From: Anaerolineae bacterium UTCFX1
GTDB lineage: Bacteria; Chloroflexota; Anaerolineae; Anaerolineales; Villigracilaceae
Length of the DNA stretch: 64,000 nt
NCBI GenBank assembly: GCA_002050275.1
Contig: MWTB01000021.1
Span: 62,001 to 126,000 of the forward strand
Direction: 5' to 3'
Part shown: in pieces, positions 1 to 7,463 of the stretch
Position numbering within the stretch: the stretch's first letter is position 1
How the letters are laid out: each line of letters begins with the position of its first letter
Notes under the pieces: model-generated
Database searches by the model: none
The model's input: only the letters and a program-made list of their open reading frames with translations
What the model was told of the DNA's origin: nothing
Position numbers and translations under genes: made by a program

Positions 1-147
1 CGTCTTCACGGCTTGCCGTTCGGAGAATCCCAATACATGCGCCACATGCGCCGCGCCCTTTTCAGTTTCAGGCGAAAAACTACGCGCCTCATAAGCGATG
101 CCGCGTTTGTCGAGGTATAGATGCGGGGGGAGTTTTATCATTTGCAT
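1..147 (-). CDS. YbaK/EbsC-type aminoacyl-tRNA deacylase, N-terminal fragment
   Basis: Only the first 49 codons lie in the window; the gene runs off the left edge. The visible start (Leu-Asp-Lys-Arg-Gly-Ile-Ala-Tyr-Glu, then Ala-Ala-His-Val-Ala-His-Val-Leu-Gly-Phe and a terminal Lys-Thr) fits the N-terminus of the YbaK/ProX family. These proteins hydrolyse mischarged aminoacyl-tRNAs such as Cys-tRNA(Pro) or Ala-tRNA(Pro). A second in-frame ATG sits two codons downstream of the first. It starts 5 bases after the stop of the EamA transporter gene, so the two are probably co-transcribed. The substrate cannot be told from this fragment. Confidence 0.6.
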   Translation of the reverse strand, partial: MQMIKLPPHLYLDKRGIAYEARSFSPETEKGAAHVAHVLGFSERQAVKT

Positions 148-151
148 TCTC

Positions 152-1048
152 TTATCTACTCTTCGCGGCAAGATAGATGCCCACGAGAATTAACGCGCCG
201 CCAAACAAGGTTGTTGACGAAGGCGTTTCTTGCAATATGAAGTAGGCTAAAAACGCCGAACCAATCGGTTCGCCCAGCGTAGTCGCCGCCACAAGCGCCG
301 CCGACAGGCGCTTCAGCGCCCAATTGTAAATAGAATGACCAACAACTTGCGGCAATGCCGCCAGTAGGAAGATCCACAGATAGGTTCGCGGCGCGAGACC
401 AAACGGCGAATCACCGGCGGCAGTCATCGTTAATAACAACATAACGGCGGCGGCTCCATACACAAGGAAAACGTATGGGATTAATGACATGCTTGCGCGA
501 AGCTTCCGCCCTAAGATCAAGTAACCGCTCACCGCCCACGCTCCCACAAGCGCGAGGAAATTCCCCCACATGGCGCGTCCGCTTAACCGAGCGCCGAGGC
601 TGCCGCGCGCGTCAAAAAGCGCGATGACAATTCCACCAGCCAACGCCAGCGCCAGCCCAGCCAGCGCGCTGCGAGATAGGCGTTCTTTTAATAACGCCGG
701 CGACAACAACGCCACCCAGAGCGGGCCCGTGCTGACAAATACGACCGAGCTGGCTACGCTCGTATATTCCAGCGACGTGATCCAAGCGGCAAAATGAACG
801 GCGAGAAAAGCGCCTGAGAAAACAGCGAGCAGAATTTCAGCCTGCGAGAGGCGCTTGAGTTCAATCCAGTGACGGGTAAGCGCGAGCGGAGCGATCAGCA
901 GCACAGCAAACGTCAGCCGCAACGCCGCGATCGTCAACGACGAAGCGCCGCCGTTCTGCGCGAATCGAATAAAAATACTTGCGGTCGAAACGGCAAGGAT
1001 CGCGGCGCTTAACGCGGCGGGGAGAAAAGACCGGCTGCGGGAATCCAT
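152..1048 (-). CDS. EamA/DMT-family transporter
   Basis: A 298-residue, almost wholly hydrophobic protein with about ten membrane segments arranged as two repeats of five (roughly residues 10-145 and 160-296). This is the layout of the drug/metabolite transporter (EamA, RhaT-like) superfamily. Typical family features are the Arg-Phe pair after the first helix, the Leu-Lys-Glu-Arg-Leu-Ser loop at the end of repeat 1 and the Thr-Leu-Gly-Glu-Pro segment in repeat 2. These proteins export or import small metabolites; the substrate cannot be deduced. No strong Shine-Dalgarno precedes the ATG. The YbaK-like gene follows within 5 bases. Confidence 0.85.
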   Translation of the reverse strand: MDSRSRSFLPAALSAAILAVSTASIFIRFAQNGGASSLTIAALRLTFAVLLIAPLALTRHWIELKRLSQAEILLAVFSGAFLAVHFAAWITSLEYTSVASSVVFVSTGPLWVALLSPALLKERLSRSALAGLALALAGGIVIALFDARGSLGARLSGRAMWGNFLALVGAWAVSGYLILGRKLRASMSLIPYVFLVYGAAAVMLLLTMTAAGDSPFGLAPRTYLWIFLLAALPQVVGHSIYNWALKRLSAALVAATTLGEPIGSAFLAYFILQETPSSTTLFGGALILVGIYLAAKSR

Positions 1049-1128
1049 CGCCGCCGAGTGTACCCCACTTTAAGAAGGTCGTCAGGCAAGCGCATGAGTT
1101 TCGTCGCCAACAACGATGAATATCTTTC

Positions 1129-1157
1129 TTGACACTCTCTACTCACAAGGCTACAAT
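1129..1157 (+). promoter_or_regulatory. sigma-70 type promoter of the superoxide dismutase gene
   Basis: TTGACA (1129-1134), a 17-base spacer and TACAAT (1152-1157): a near-consensus housekeeping promoter. It lies about 30 bases upstream of the chosen sod ATG. Confidence 0.8.
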
Positions 1158-1187
1158 TTCCGTAATCATTTTTACAAGGAGACGATC

Positions 1188-1796
1188 ATGGCATTTGAAC
1201 TTCCAAAACTGGCATATGCTTTCGACGCGCTTGAGCCTCACATTGACGCGCGCACGATGGAGATCCACTATGCAAAGCACCATCAGGCTTACATTACGAA
1301 TTTAAATAACGCGGTAGATAAAACTCCCGAACTTGCAGGCAAATCGCTCGTCGCGATGTTAAGCGATTTAAACGCTGTTCCCGAGTCTGTGCGCGGCGCT
1401 GTACGCAATCATGGCGGCGGAACGTACAACCATAATCTATTTTGGGAGATCATGGGTCCAAACGCCGGCGGAGCGCCAAAAGGCGAATTGGCTGAAGCGA
1501 TCAACTCAGCCTTTGGGTCGTTCGAAGCGTTCAAAGAGGAGTTCGCTAAATCTGCAGGCGCGCGCTTCGGCTCCGGCTGGGCGTGGCTCGTCAAGAAAAA
1601 CGGCGGCGGACTCGCAGTCGTTTCGACGGCAAATCAAGACAATCCGCTTTCAGACGGCGCAACCCCGATCCTCGGCATTGATGTATGGGAACACGCCTAC
1701 TACTTGAACTATCAAAACCGCCGCGCCGACTATGTAACAGCGTGGTGGAACACAGTCAATTGGGACGCGGTCGCCGCAAAGTTTGCTGCGAAGTAA
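1188..1796 (+). CDS. sodA: Fe/Mn-family superoxide dismutase
   Basis: A 202-residue cytosolic superoxide dismutase of the Fe/Mn family, which converts superoxide to oxygen and hydrogen peroxide. All four metal ligands are visible: His27 and His82 in the N-terminal helical domain, and Asp165 and His169 in the Asp-Val-Trp-Glu-His motif. Tyr35, the Gly-Gly-Gly-Thr-Tyr-Asn-His segment and Gln150 complete the active-site region. The Gly-Pro-Asn-Ala-Gly-Gly stretch resembles Mn-type enzymes, but the metal is not certain. An upstream in-frame ATG at 1116 is rejected because AAGGAG lies just before 1188 and the -35/-10 boxes lie between the two codons. Confidence 0.95.
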   Translation: MAFELPKLAYAFDALEPHIDARTMEIHYAKHHQAYITNLNNAVDKTPELAGKSLVAMLSDLNAVPESVRGAVRNHGGGTYNHNLFWEIMGPNAGGAPKGELAEAINSAFGSFEAFKEEFAKSAGARFGSGWAWLVKKNGGGLAVVSTANQDNPLSDGATPILGIDVWEHAYYLNYQNRRADYVTAWWNTVNWDAVAAKFAAK

Positions 1797-1847
1797 CATT
1801 TTTTATCTTGCAGAGTACGCGAAGACAGATATAATCAGGCGACTCTA

Positions 1848-1882
1848 AACCTTGCGAAGGATTCTCCAACCTTCGCAAGGTT
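1848..1882. repeat. perfect 13-bp inverted repeat between sod and ferredoxin genes
   Basis: AACCTTGCGAAGG (1848-1860) and its exact complement CCTTCGCAAGGTT (1870-1882) flank a 9-base loop. No T-run follows on either strand, so it is not a standard terminator. It could be an operator, an mRNA hairpin or a dispersed repeat. Confidence 0.65.
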
Positions 1883-1918
1883 GCGGACATCACTACTAAC
1901 TTCTCAAAGGAGTGTTTC

Positions 1919-2332
1919 ATGACCCACATCATCACAAGTTTATGCGTTCGAGATCGAGGCTGCATTGAAGTTTGCCCGGTAGAATGTATGTTGCCGGGCT
2001 TCCCGCTCGAAGAATGGCCCTGGATCTATATTGATCCAGACACCTGCATTGACTGCGGCGCCTGCGTGCCCGAATGCCCCTATATGGCGATCTTCCCCGA
2101 AGACGAAGTGCCCAGCGCCTATACCGCCAAAGGCGGCGAATATATCAGCCAAGTCGGGCTGACCGGCCACTTCGAAGGCACGAACCATCACGGCAATCCG
2201 ATTTCGATTGACACCGCCCGCCAACTCGAAGCCGGCGAAGTCCTCGACTTCACGCCCGACATCCAACCCCACTACGACTTCTTCAAAGACGGACCGGGCT
2301 ACGGCGTAAAAGACGTAGACGACGGACGATAG
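1919..2332 (+). CDS. 4Fe-4S dicluster (seven- or eight-iron type) ferredoxin
   Basis: A 137-residue ferredoxin with two Cys groups: Cys9, Cys15, Cys19-Pro and Cys23 in the first half, then the classical Cys43-x2-Cys46-x2-Cys49-x3-Cys53-Pro motif. The spacing of the first group resembles seven-iron ferredoxins, so one cluster may be 3Fe-4S. The C-terminal 75 residues are acidic with no further Cys; such extensions are usual in ferredoxins of this length. It is a cytosolic one-electron carrier whose partners are not visible here. AAAGGAG sits 7 bases before the ATG, and a strong terminator follows directly. Confidence 0.88.
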   Translation: MTHIITSLCVRDRGCIEVCPVECMLPGFPLEEWPWIYIDPDTCIDCGACVPECPYMAIFPEDEVPSAYTAKGGEYISQVGLTGHFEGTNHHGNPISIDTARQLEAGEVLDFTPDIQPHYDFFKDGPGYGVKDVDDGR

Positions 2333-2336
2333 AACT

Positions 2337-2364
2337 AAAAGCCGCGCGAATGCGCGGCTTTTTT
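2337..2364 (+). terminator. rho-independent terminator of the ferredoxin gene
   Basis: A GC-rich 7-bp stem (GCCGCGC/GCGCGGC) with a 4-base loop, flanked by AAAA and followed by TTTTTT. It starts 5 bases after the ferredoxin stop codon. Confidence 0.9.
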
Positions 2365-2406
2365 ATTGGGCGCTTCAATACTGTCAGAAGCCGGCACAGA
2401 GTAGAT

Positions 2407-3681
2407 TCATGTCTGCAAAATTTCTTTTACAGATTCAAAAACCGCTTCTCTCGTGACCTGAGCCTGCTCGCCCGTCGTCAGGTTTTTGACAACCACCAAG
2501 CCTTTCTCCGCTTCGTCGGGTCCCAACACCAGCGCGGCTTTCATCTTCATCTTGTCGGCGAATTTGAATTGCTTCGGCAGTTTCGTCGGCTCGGGGTAGA
2601 CCATCGCATTGAGTCCCGCGTTGCGCAACTCAGCCGCGAGCGCGTAAGATTGCGGCAGTAATTTTTCATCGAACACAGTGACCAACACCTGCGCGGGGCT
2701 AGGCTGAAACTCAGGAATGAGTCCCGCCTCTTGCAAGATGATCCCCACCACCACATCGCCCATAGCGAAGCCAACGCCAGATAATGGCTGTCCGCCGACA
2801 TCGGCAAGCAAATTGTCGTAGCGACCTCCGCCGAAGATGGCGCGTCGCACCGATCCGCTTGTATCGAACGCTTCGAAGACCGTGCCTGTGTAGTACAACA
2901 ATCCGCGCATGATGTTCGGATCGAACTTCACATATTCTTTGATGCCCAACGCTTCGAGCGCGGCGAAGGTACGAGTCAGTTCGTTGCTTTGCTTCCATAA
3001 GTCGAAATTACCGAGCAAGTCTTTCAAGCCATTGAGTTGTTTTTGATTCAACCCAAGTTCAAGCGCGTACGCATCCCACTTCGCGGATTCCATTTTCGCG
3101 CGGCGGTCAACGAGGTTCGACACATCCACGCGCTTGTCGGCTGGGATGTCGAGCGCGTCGAACTGCGATTCCATCAGGCGCCGATTATTCACACTAATTT
3201 GAGTCAGGCTGGGGCTGAGTCCGACCGAGCGCAGGAACGTCGCCCCCACCGCAATGAGCTCCGCATCCGCTTCGGGAGAGTCCACACCGAGCATATCAAT
3301 ATTCCATTGAAAGAATTCGCGCGTGCGTCCGCGTTGCGGCGACTCATATCTCCAAAACGGACCGAACGACCACCAGCGCACGGGGAAATTCAACTCGCCC
3401 TGCTTCGCCGCGATCATCCGCGCCAGCGACGGCGTGAGCTCGGGGCGCAGTGTCACCAAATCGCCGCCGCGATCTTCGAACGTGAACGACTGCTTCTTCA
3501 CGAGTTCTTCGCCCGATTTCGCCGCGTACAAGTCAATCGGCTCGATGAACGGGCCGTCCCACTCCTGATAGCCGAACATCTCAGACGCCGCGCGAACTTT
3601 TTCATAGATAAAGTTGCGCGCGAACATCTGCTCGGGGTAAAACTCGCGTGTGCCTTTGACGGAATTTATTTTGCTTGCCAT
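2407..3681 (-). CDS. hisS: histidyl-tRNA synthetase
   Basis: A 424-residue class II aminoacyl-tRNA synthetase that charges tRNA(His). Motif 2 is seen in the Arg-Tyr-Glu-Ser-Pro-Gln-Arg-Gly-Arg-Thr-Arg-Glu-Phe stretch. The histidine-binding region is seen as Gly-Leu-Leu-Tyr-Tyr-Thr-Gly-Thr-Val-Phe-Glu and Gly-Gly-Gly-Arg-Tyr-Asp. A C-terminal anticodon-binding domain begins near residue 330. The reading frame is open to 3882, but that part has no synthetase similarity and overlaps a small membrane-protein gene. The start at 3681 (Met-Ala-Ser-Lys) follows GGAG. It lies downstream of the lipoprotein island, and an extended -10-like TGATAAAAT overlaps the stop of the preceding small gene, which may give hisS its own promoter. 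Confidence 0.93.
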   Translation of the reverse strand: MASKINSVKGTREFYPEQMFARNFIYEKVRAASEMFGYQEWDGPFIEPIDLYAAKSGEELVKKQSFTFEDRGGDLVTLRPELTPSLARMIAAKQGELNFPVRWWSFGPFWRYESPQRGRTREFFQWNIDMLGVDSPEADAELIAVGATFLRSVGLSPSLTQISVNNRRLMESQFDALDIPADKRVDVSNLVDRRAKMESAKWDAYALELGLNQKQLNGLKDLLGNFDLWKQSNELTRTFAALEALGIKEYVKFDPNIMRGLLYYTGTVFEAFDTSGSVRRAIFGGGRYDNLLADVGGQPLSGVGFAMGDVVVGIILQEAGLIPEFQPSPAQVLVTVFDEKLLPQSYALAAELRNAGLNAMVYPEPTKLPKQFKFADKMKMKAALVLGPDEAEKGLVVVKNLTTGEQAQVTREAVFESVKEILQT

Positions 3682-3707
3682 GATGACTCCAATGTGCGGG
3701 AATTTTA

Positions 3708-3866
3708 TCATGCCTTCAAAATGCTTCTTGATAACACTGCCCCCTGCCTGCACTCGGGCGGGCAGGAGATCCAGATATAGTGCCGTCCCACCGTGATATG
3801 GCCAAGTGAATAGACCACGAGCCCAGTCACCACTACTCCTACACCTATCCACAACATCCGCCTCAT
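3708..3866 (-). CDS. small single-pass membrane protein, copy A
   Basis: A 52-codon ORF with one hydrophobic segment (about residues 5-22), then a short tail containing Tyr-Ile-Trp-Ile-Ser-Cys-Pro-Pro. It starts 52 bases after the lipoprotein gene at 3918. It is clearly related in position and sequence to the small ORF at 5110-5265: both begin Met-Arg, have a Val-rich helix, a Gly-(x)3-Val turn, and Trp-Ile-Ser-Cys before a Pro. The same GGTACGAATAA leader precedes both. No known family is recognised. The repeated pairing with a lipoprotein gene is the main reason to believe it is real. Confidence 0.55.
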   Translation of the reverse strand: MRRMLWIGVGVVVTGLVVYSLGHITVGRHYIWISCPPECRQGAVLSRSILKA

Positions 3867-3917
3867 TCTTTATTCGTACCACAAACAGTAGGGTGATAGC
3901 AACTAGTTCGGTGTGAA

Positions 3918-4967
3918 CTACTGACCAGCCCCAAAGAACTCCGTTCCCTCATGTAGCTCGACCATCTCGTCCCGACCCATCTTTATCTTTGGCTGCGCAA
4001 ACTCCATAAAGGCAGTACCTGAGCCGCTTTTCCATAGCGCCGTCTCGGGATTGGCCTCTGCCACCTGCTGGACATGTTGAATCCACCTCATCGCGTAGTT
4101 ATAAGCCGCGGCATTTTCACCAACCGAAAGAGTAGGGTCAGACATCAATATTCCGTAGGTACTCTCGTAATCTCCCTCATTAGGATCAGCCATTGCTTCC
4201 GTTTTGGTAAACATCCTTGCTATTCTCCACACCACCCTCCACACCCCTTCCTGGTCTTCGACTGGCTCTATTGCTTGTTTAATTCTTACATTACCCGTAA
4301 TCACAATCCAGCCACCCTCGTCTTTTACCTCGTGCCAGTCCTCGAGTCTTATCCCTACCTGGTTCGTGTCTATTAAGGCATCGTTCCCTATCCGCTCCCC
4401 GTCCACCTCCCACTCACTCGTCTTCTGCCACGCGCCTCCACTGTTGGATAGGCGGATATTGTCGGGATGCCACACCATTGCCATATCTTTGGCACTCTGG
4501 AGTGGTTGGGCAGCCAGCATCGCCTCATACTGGGCGAGTGTGCGGTACTTGCCCGGCTTATTGGGGTAAACACTCCAGGTATCAAGCCACGCGACCGTAT
4601 GGCTGAGTTTGGAGAAGATACTCTTAAGCTCTGGTACCGCCTCGGGGTTGAGGGTCAGGCACTGCACCGTTGCCCCCTCCGTCCCCTCCCAGAGACAAAG
4701 ATCTTCTGGTGCAACGCTGAGTCCATTCTTCTCCAGTGCGGCCGTCACCTCTGGCGAGAACGGCGGCGCGTTCACCTTAGCCGGTTCGGGCGTTGTAGTG
4801 CTTGTCGGCATTGATGTGGGAGCTTGGGTTGGTGTTGCGGTCATCAAGACTTCGGGAGTCTCGGAGGCTTCGGAAGTCTGAGGGATGACCGTCGCTTGTT
4901 GTGTGGGCGCGGCGCAGGAGGCTAAAAGAATCGTTGTAAGGAATAGGAATATTAATTTGCTTCGCAT
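3918..4967 (-). CDS. lipoprotein of unknown function, copy 1 (short form)
   Basis: A 349-residue predicted lipoprotein. Residues 1-18 are a signal peptide ending in the lipobox Leu-Ala-Ser-Cys (Cys18), followed by a Thr/Pro-rich linker to about residue 70. The rest is one domain of about 280 residues with a Cys pair near its start (Leu-Cys-Leu-Trp and Gln-Cys-Leu). I recognise no family. It is paralogous to the gene at 5308-7266: the signal peptide is identical at DNA level and the first 45 residues of the domain are nearly so, while the remainder is only about half identical. The start is fixed by GGAGAA 8 bases upstream. Base use is richer in C/T runs than in neighbouring genes, hinting at recent acquisition. 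Confidence 0.75.
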   Translation of the reverse strand: MRSKLIFLFLTTILLASCAAPTQQATVIPQTSEASETPEVLMTATPTQAPTSMPTSTTTPEPAKVNAPPFSPEVTAALEKNGLSVAPEDLCLWEGTEGATVQCLTLNPEAVPELKSIFSKLSHTVAWLDTWSVYPNKPGKYRTLAQYEAMLAAQPLQSAKDMAMVWHPDNIRLSNSGGAWQKTSEWEVDGERIGNDALIDTNQVGIRLEDWHEVKDEGGWIVITGNVRIKQAIEPVEDQEGVWRVVWRIARMFTKTEAMADPNEGDYESTYGILMSDPTLSVGENAAAYNYAMRWIQHVQQVAEANPETALWKSGSGTAFMEFAQPKIKMGRDEMVELHEGTEFFGAGQ

Positions 4968-4993
4968 GTTGTTCTCCATCAACAACGATTTTA
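4906..4993. repeat. 88-bp exact direct repeat, copy 1 (signal peptide and start region)
   Basis: This segment covers the ribosome-binding site, start codon, signal peptide and lipobox of the short lipoprotein gene. It is identical base for base to 7205-7292 in the long paralogue. Similarity drops immediately on both sides. Confidence 0.9.
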
Positions 4994-5020
4994 CCCGCCT
5001 CCTGCAAATAGATTAAAGAC

Positions 5021-5060
5021 AAAAGGATTCCGAAGTCTCTAACAACCTCGGAATCCTTTT
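5021..5060. terminator. bidirectional terminator between lipoprotein units
   Basis: Perfect 13-bp arms AAAAGGATTCCGA (5021-5033) and TCGGAATCCTTTT (5048-5060) around a 14-base loop. A T-run ends the hairpin on both strands. It directly follows the remnant reading frame at 5084-5161 and would insulate the short lipoprotein gene from the upstream unit. Confidence 0.75.
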
Positions 5061-5083
5061 ATTCCCTTCATACCGCCAAATTA

Positions 5084-5161
5084 CGCGGCGACTGTCTCAA
5101 ACGCCACGTTCAACCGCGCGGAAGCGGGCAGGCTGAGTTTATCTTCCACCGCCAACTGGGG
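5084..5161 (-). pseudogene. C-terminal remnant of an unidentified gene
   Basis: On the minus strand a 25-codon stretch ending Phe-Glu-Thr-Val-Ala-Ala-stop has the GCG/GCC-rich codon use of the host genes, unlike the lipoprotein genes on either side. It is closed upstream by a stop at 5168 and is followed by the terminator at 5021-5060, as a native gene end would be. I read it as the 3' end of a gene broken by the arrival or duplication of the lipoprotein island. The parent gene is not recognised. The call rests on codon use and position only. Confidence 0.35.
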
Positions 5162-5265
5162 TTACACGAGATCCAAACGAGTCTATTGCTTATCGCTACA
5201 CGCCCCCATGTGTACCAGACGACAATAATAAATATCAAGACAAGCGCTCCCCATATCCATCTCAT
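5110..5265 (-). CDS. small single-pass membrane protein, copy B (truncated or fused)
   Basis: A 51-codon ORF 42 bases after the long lipoprotein gene: Met-Arg-Trp-Ile-Trp, a hydrophobic helix to about residue 19, then Leu-Val-Trp-Ile-Ser-Cys-Asn-Pro. It matches copy A (3708-3866) through the Trp-Ile-Ser-Cys motif. Its last 13 or so codons read out of frame through the gene remnant at 5084-5161, so the native C-terminus appears to be replaced at the junction near 5160. Function unknown. Confidence 0.45.
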   Translation of the reverse strand: MRWIWGALVLIFIIVVWYTWGRVAISNRLVWISCNPSWRWKINSACPLPRG

Positions 5266-5307
5266 ACCTTATTCGTACCACATTTACACCCGCCTCTGCA
5301 ACTCCAC

Positions 5308-7266
5308 TTACTGTGGCTCTGCGTCAAAGAACTCTATCCCCTCTGCCATCTCATCCATGATCTCTTTATTGAGGATAACTTCCCCGCCTGCGGTAAACTC
5401 GAGGGTATCCCAATAGTTATCCACCACCGTAGTCTTGGGGTTCCTCCCAATACCATCTGCAACATCCCCTAGATAGTTCATTAGCTGATTCCACGCCCGA
5501 GCATTATCTGCGATAGGTAAAGATAAATCTGGAATTAAAATCCCATAATCGTTTACACCATCACCATCACCATCATATTTGATATTATCCGAAGCCACCG
5601 CAAGATCCGTAAACCTTAACACAACTCTAAACACCTGTTGTCCGTTGACTAATACCCCTTCCACAGGTACCAATTCCTGCTTAATACACAAACCAGCACC
5701 CAATCCAATATACCCGCCCTCTTGCTGTGCCTCTGTCCAGTCCACTATCTCCATCCCTATCTGGCTCGTATCTATGAGGGCGCCGTTGCCCACTCTCACG
5801 CCGTCTATCTCCCACTCACTCGCGGGCCTCATTACCCCCTCAGTCGGCAGTACCCCCTTGTTGTCAGGATGCCATACCATGCCTACATCCATGGCTAGTT
5901 GCATTGGCTTATTCTTGAGCATCGCCTCGTACGAGGCGAGCGTCGGGTACTTGCCTGGTTTCTTGTCCCTAACGCTCCAGGTACTAAGCCACCCAACTGT
6001 ATTATTAAGTTTTGATAGAGTCTGCTTGAGCTCTGGCACATTCTCGGGGTTGAGCGTCAGGCACTGCACCGTTGCCCCCTCCGTCCCCTCCCAGAGGCAG
6101 AAATCTTCTGGTGCAACGCTGAGCCCATTCTTCTCTAGTGCGGCGGTCACCTCTGGCGAGAACAGAGCCACATCTATCTTAACCTTGTACTTTTCCCACC
6201 CCGCTTGCCCCCACACCCACTGCTGTCCGTCCTCAGTTGTAACTACCTGCACTCCGCTACTGCCATCAATGCTTGAGACTGCAAGCCACGCCTCATCCGC
6301 AATAATCATCTGTTTATCCCCCACCGCCAACATCTGCGTACCCTGGTCTGCGAGCCTCGTCCACTCGTGAGTTGTTTGATCAAAAAGAAATATTCCGCTT
6401 TCGTTATCAATCCATAGCCTCTTATCCCGTGGCGAGTAGTGAATGTCTCTATCTTTTGCCTGATACTCACTCCCACCAGAGGCAAAAAATAAGATGTTCG
6501 TACTTTTATCCACACTTAGCTCATACGCTATACCGTACCCCTCTCCTGCCAAAAGAGCGGTTGGTCCCGAGAGACTACTTGTCCACTTCTCGCCCACTGG
6601 GAGCCACTCTCCTCGGCTACTTGGGTTATCAGTAAATGCCGACATGTAGCCAAGAAATTCACCCGTCTCTTTATCGAGTTGGACCCAGTACAGGGTAGCC
6701 AAATCCTCTGGGTTGTAGCTTACTACCTGCATACACACGGCATCTGTCGGGCAGGCTATCCCTGCGCGCACATACCGCACCACCTTACCATCAGGCGAGG
6801 CATACTCGATTATTGTCCCTCCTGGAGCAAGCGGTCCTTGGGGCGTGAGAACAGGCGCCTCTTCATCACCTATCTGCGCGGGCTGTGGGGCATATACAAT
6901 ACCGTTATCTTTAGCGTAATTTGCAACATTTCCGCCTTGTAAGACAGGTACAAGTCCATGCTGGCGCAAACTCGCGTATTTCTCTCCGTCCCAAGAAGCG
7001 GCTTGCAAGTCTTCAGGTAGACCCATCTCTTCAAAATTTCCAATGATCCATTGCGGGGGTGAATCAATCTCCGTTGACGAGGACAACTCCGCAATCGGAG
7101 CGCCCAGCGTGACGACGATCCGCGTCACCGGCGCGGGCTTTGATGTCGGCGTTGGAGTCAAGACTTCGGAAGTCTCCGAGACTTCCGAAGTCTGCGTCAC
7201 CGTCGGCGCGGCGCAGGAGGCTAAAAGAATCGTTGTAAGGAATAGGAATATTAATTTGCTTCGCAT
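5308..7266 (-). CDS. lipoprotein of unknown function, copy 2 (long form)
   Basis: A 652-residue predicted lipoprotein with the same 18-residue signal peptide and Leu-Ala-Ser-Cys lipobox as the copy at 3918, then a Thr/Pro linker. A middle region of about 290 residues is absent from the short paralogue. It is rich in short beta-type repeats with Trp and Gly (such as Lys-Arg-Leu-Trp-Ile-Asp and Gly-Ile-Phe-Leu-Phe-Asp), suggesting a propeller-like fold; this is an inference. The shared C-terminal domain starts near residue 365 and includes an acidic Asp-Gly-Asp-Gly-Asp-Gly segment that could bind calcium. The start has GGAGAA upstream. Probably cell-surface exposed; no family recognised. Confidence 0.75.
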   Translation of the reverse strand: MRSKLIFLFLTTILLASCAAPTVTQTSEVSETSEVLTPTPTSKPAPVTRIVVTLGAPIAELSSSTEIDSPPQWIIGNFEEMGLPEDLQAASWDGEKYASLRQHGLVPVLQGGNVANYAKDNGIVYAPQPAQIGDEEAPVLTPQGPLAPGGTIIEYASPDGKVVRYVRAGIACPTDAVCMQVVSYNPEDLATLYWVQLDKETGEFLGYMSAFTDNPSSRGEWLPVGEKWTSSLSGPTALLAGEGYGIAYELSVDKSTNILFFASGGSEYQAKDRDIHYSPRDKRLWIDNESGIFLFDQTTHEWTRLADQGTQMLAVGDKQMIIADEAWLAVSSIDGSSGVQVVTTEDGQQWVWGQAGWEKYKVKIDVALFSPEVTAALEKNGLSVAPEDFCLWEGTEGATVQCLTLNPENVPELKQTLSKLNNTVGWLSTWSVRDKKPGKYPTLASYEAMLKNKPMQLAMDVGMVWHPDNKGVLPTEGVMRPASEWEIDGVRVGNGALIDTSQIGMEIVDWTEAQQEGGYIGLGAGLCIKQELVPVEGVLVNGQQVFRVVLRFTDLAVASDNIKYDGDGDGVNDYGILIPDLSLPIADNARAWNQLMNYLGDVADGIGRNPKTTVVDNYWDTLEFTAGGEVILNKEIMDEMAEGIEFFDAEPQ

Positions 7267-7292
7267 GTTGTTCTCCATCAACAACGATTTTA
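7205..7292. repeat. 88-bp exact direct repeat, copy 2
   Basis: Identical to 4906-4993. It spans the ribosome-binding site, start codon and signal peptide of the long lipoprotein gene. Two protein-level paralogues that differ widely elsewhere share this block without a single change. Confidence 0.9.
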
Positions 7293-7318
7293 TCCGTCCT
7301 ACACAGGAATGAAGACCG

Positions 7319-7386
7319 TCCACGAATATGCACGAATAAACGAATTAGCGCGCCGACATTCGAGAATTCGTAGTCTTATTCGTGGA
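7319..7386. repeat. imperfect palindromic element with TCCACGAATA ends
   Basis: TCCACGAATA (7319-7328) and TATTCGTGGA (7377-7386) are perfect 10-bp complementary ends. The interior carries further CACGAATA, ATTCG and GAATTCG motifs. It lies between the divergent lipoprotein and methyltransferase genes and looks like a small palindromic dispersed element. Confidence 0.5.
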
Positions 7387-7402
7387 TGGTTCGCTGTCCA
7401 TT

Positions 7403-7443
7403 CAAAATTCAGCGGTTGAATTTTGGTTTATTTTTGGTATAAT
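7403..7443 (+). promoter_or_regulatory. methyltransferase promoter with overlapping palindrome
   Basis: TTGAAT (7416-7421), a 16-base spacer and a consensus TATAAT (7438-7443). A 9-bp inverted repeat, CAAAATTCA (7403-7411) and TGAATTTTG (7417-7425), overlaps the -35 box and is a candidate operator. The leader to the ATG is about 100 bases. Confidence 0.6.
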
Positions 7444-7463
7444 TTTTCTTGTCAGTTCGTACC

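Noticed and set aside
3037-3780. 247-codon plus-strand frame opposite hisS
   Set aside because: Arg/His/Leu-rich shadow frame; hisS on the other strand explains the lack of stops.
3681-3882. Longer hisS with 67 extra N-terminal residues
   Set aside because: The extension has no synthetase similarity and reads across the small membrane-protein gene; GGAG precedes the internal ATG.
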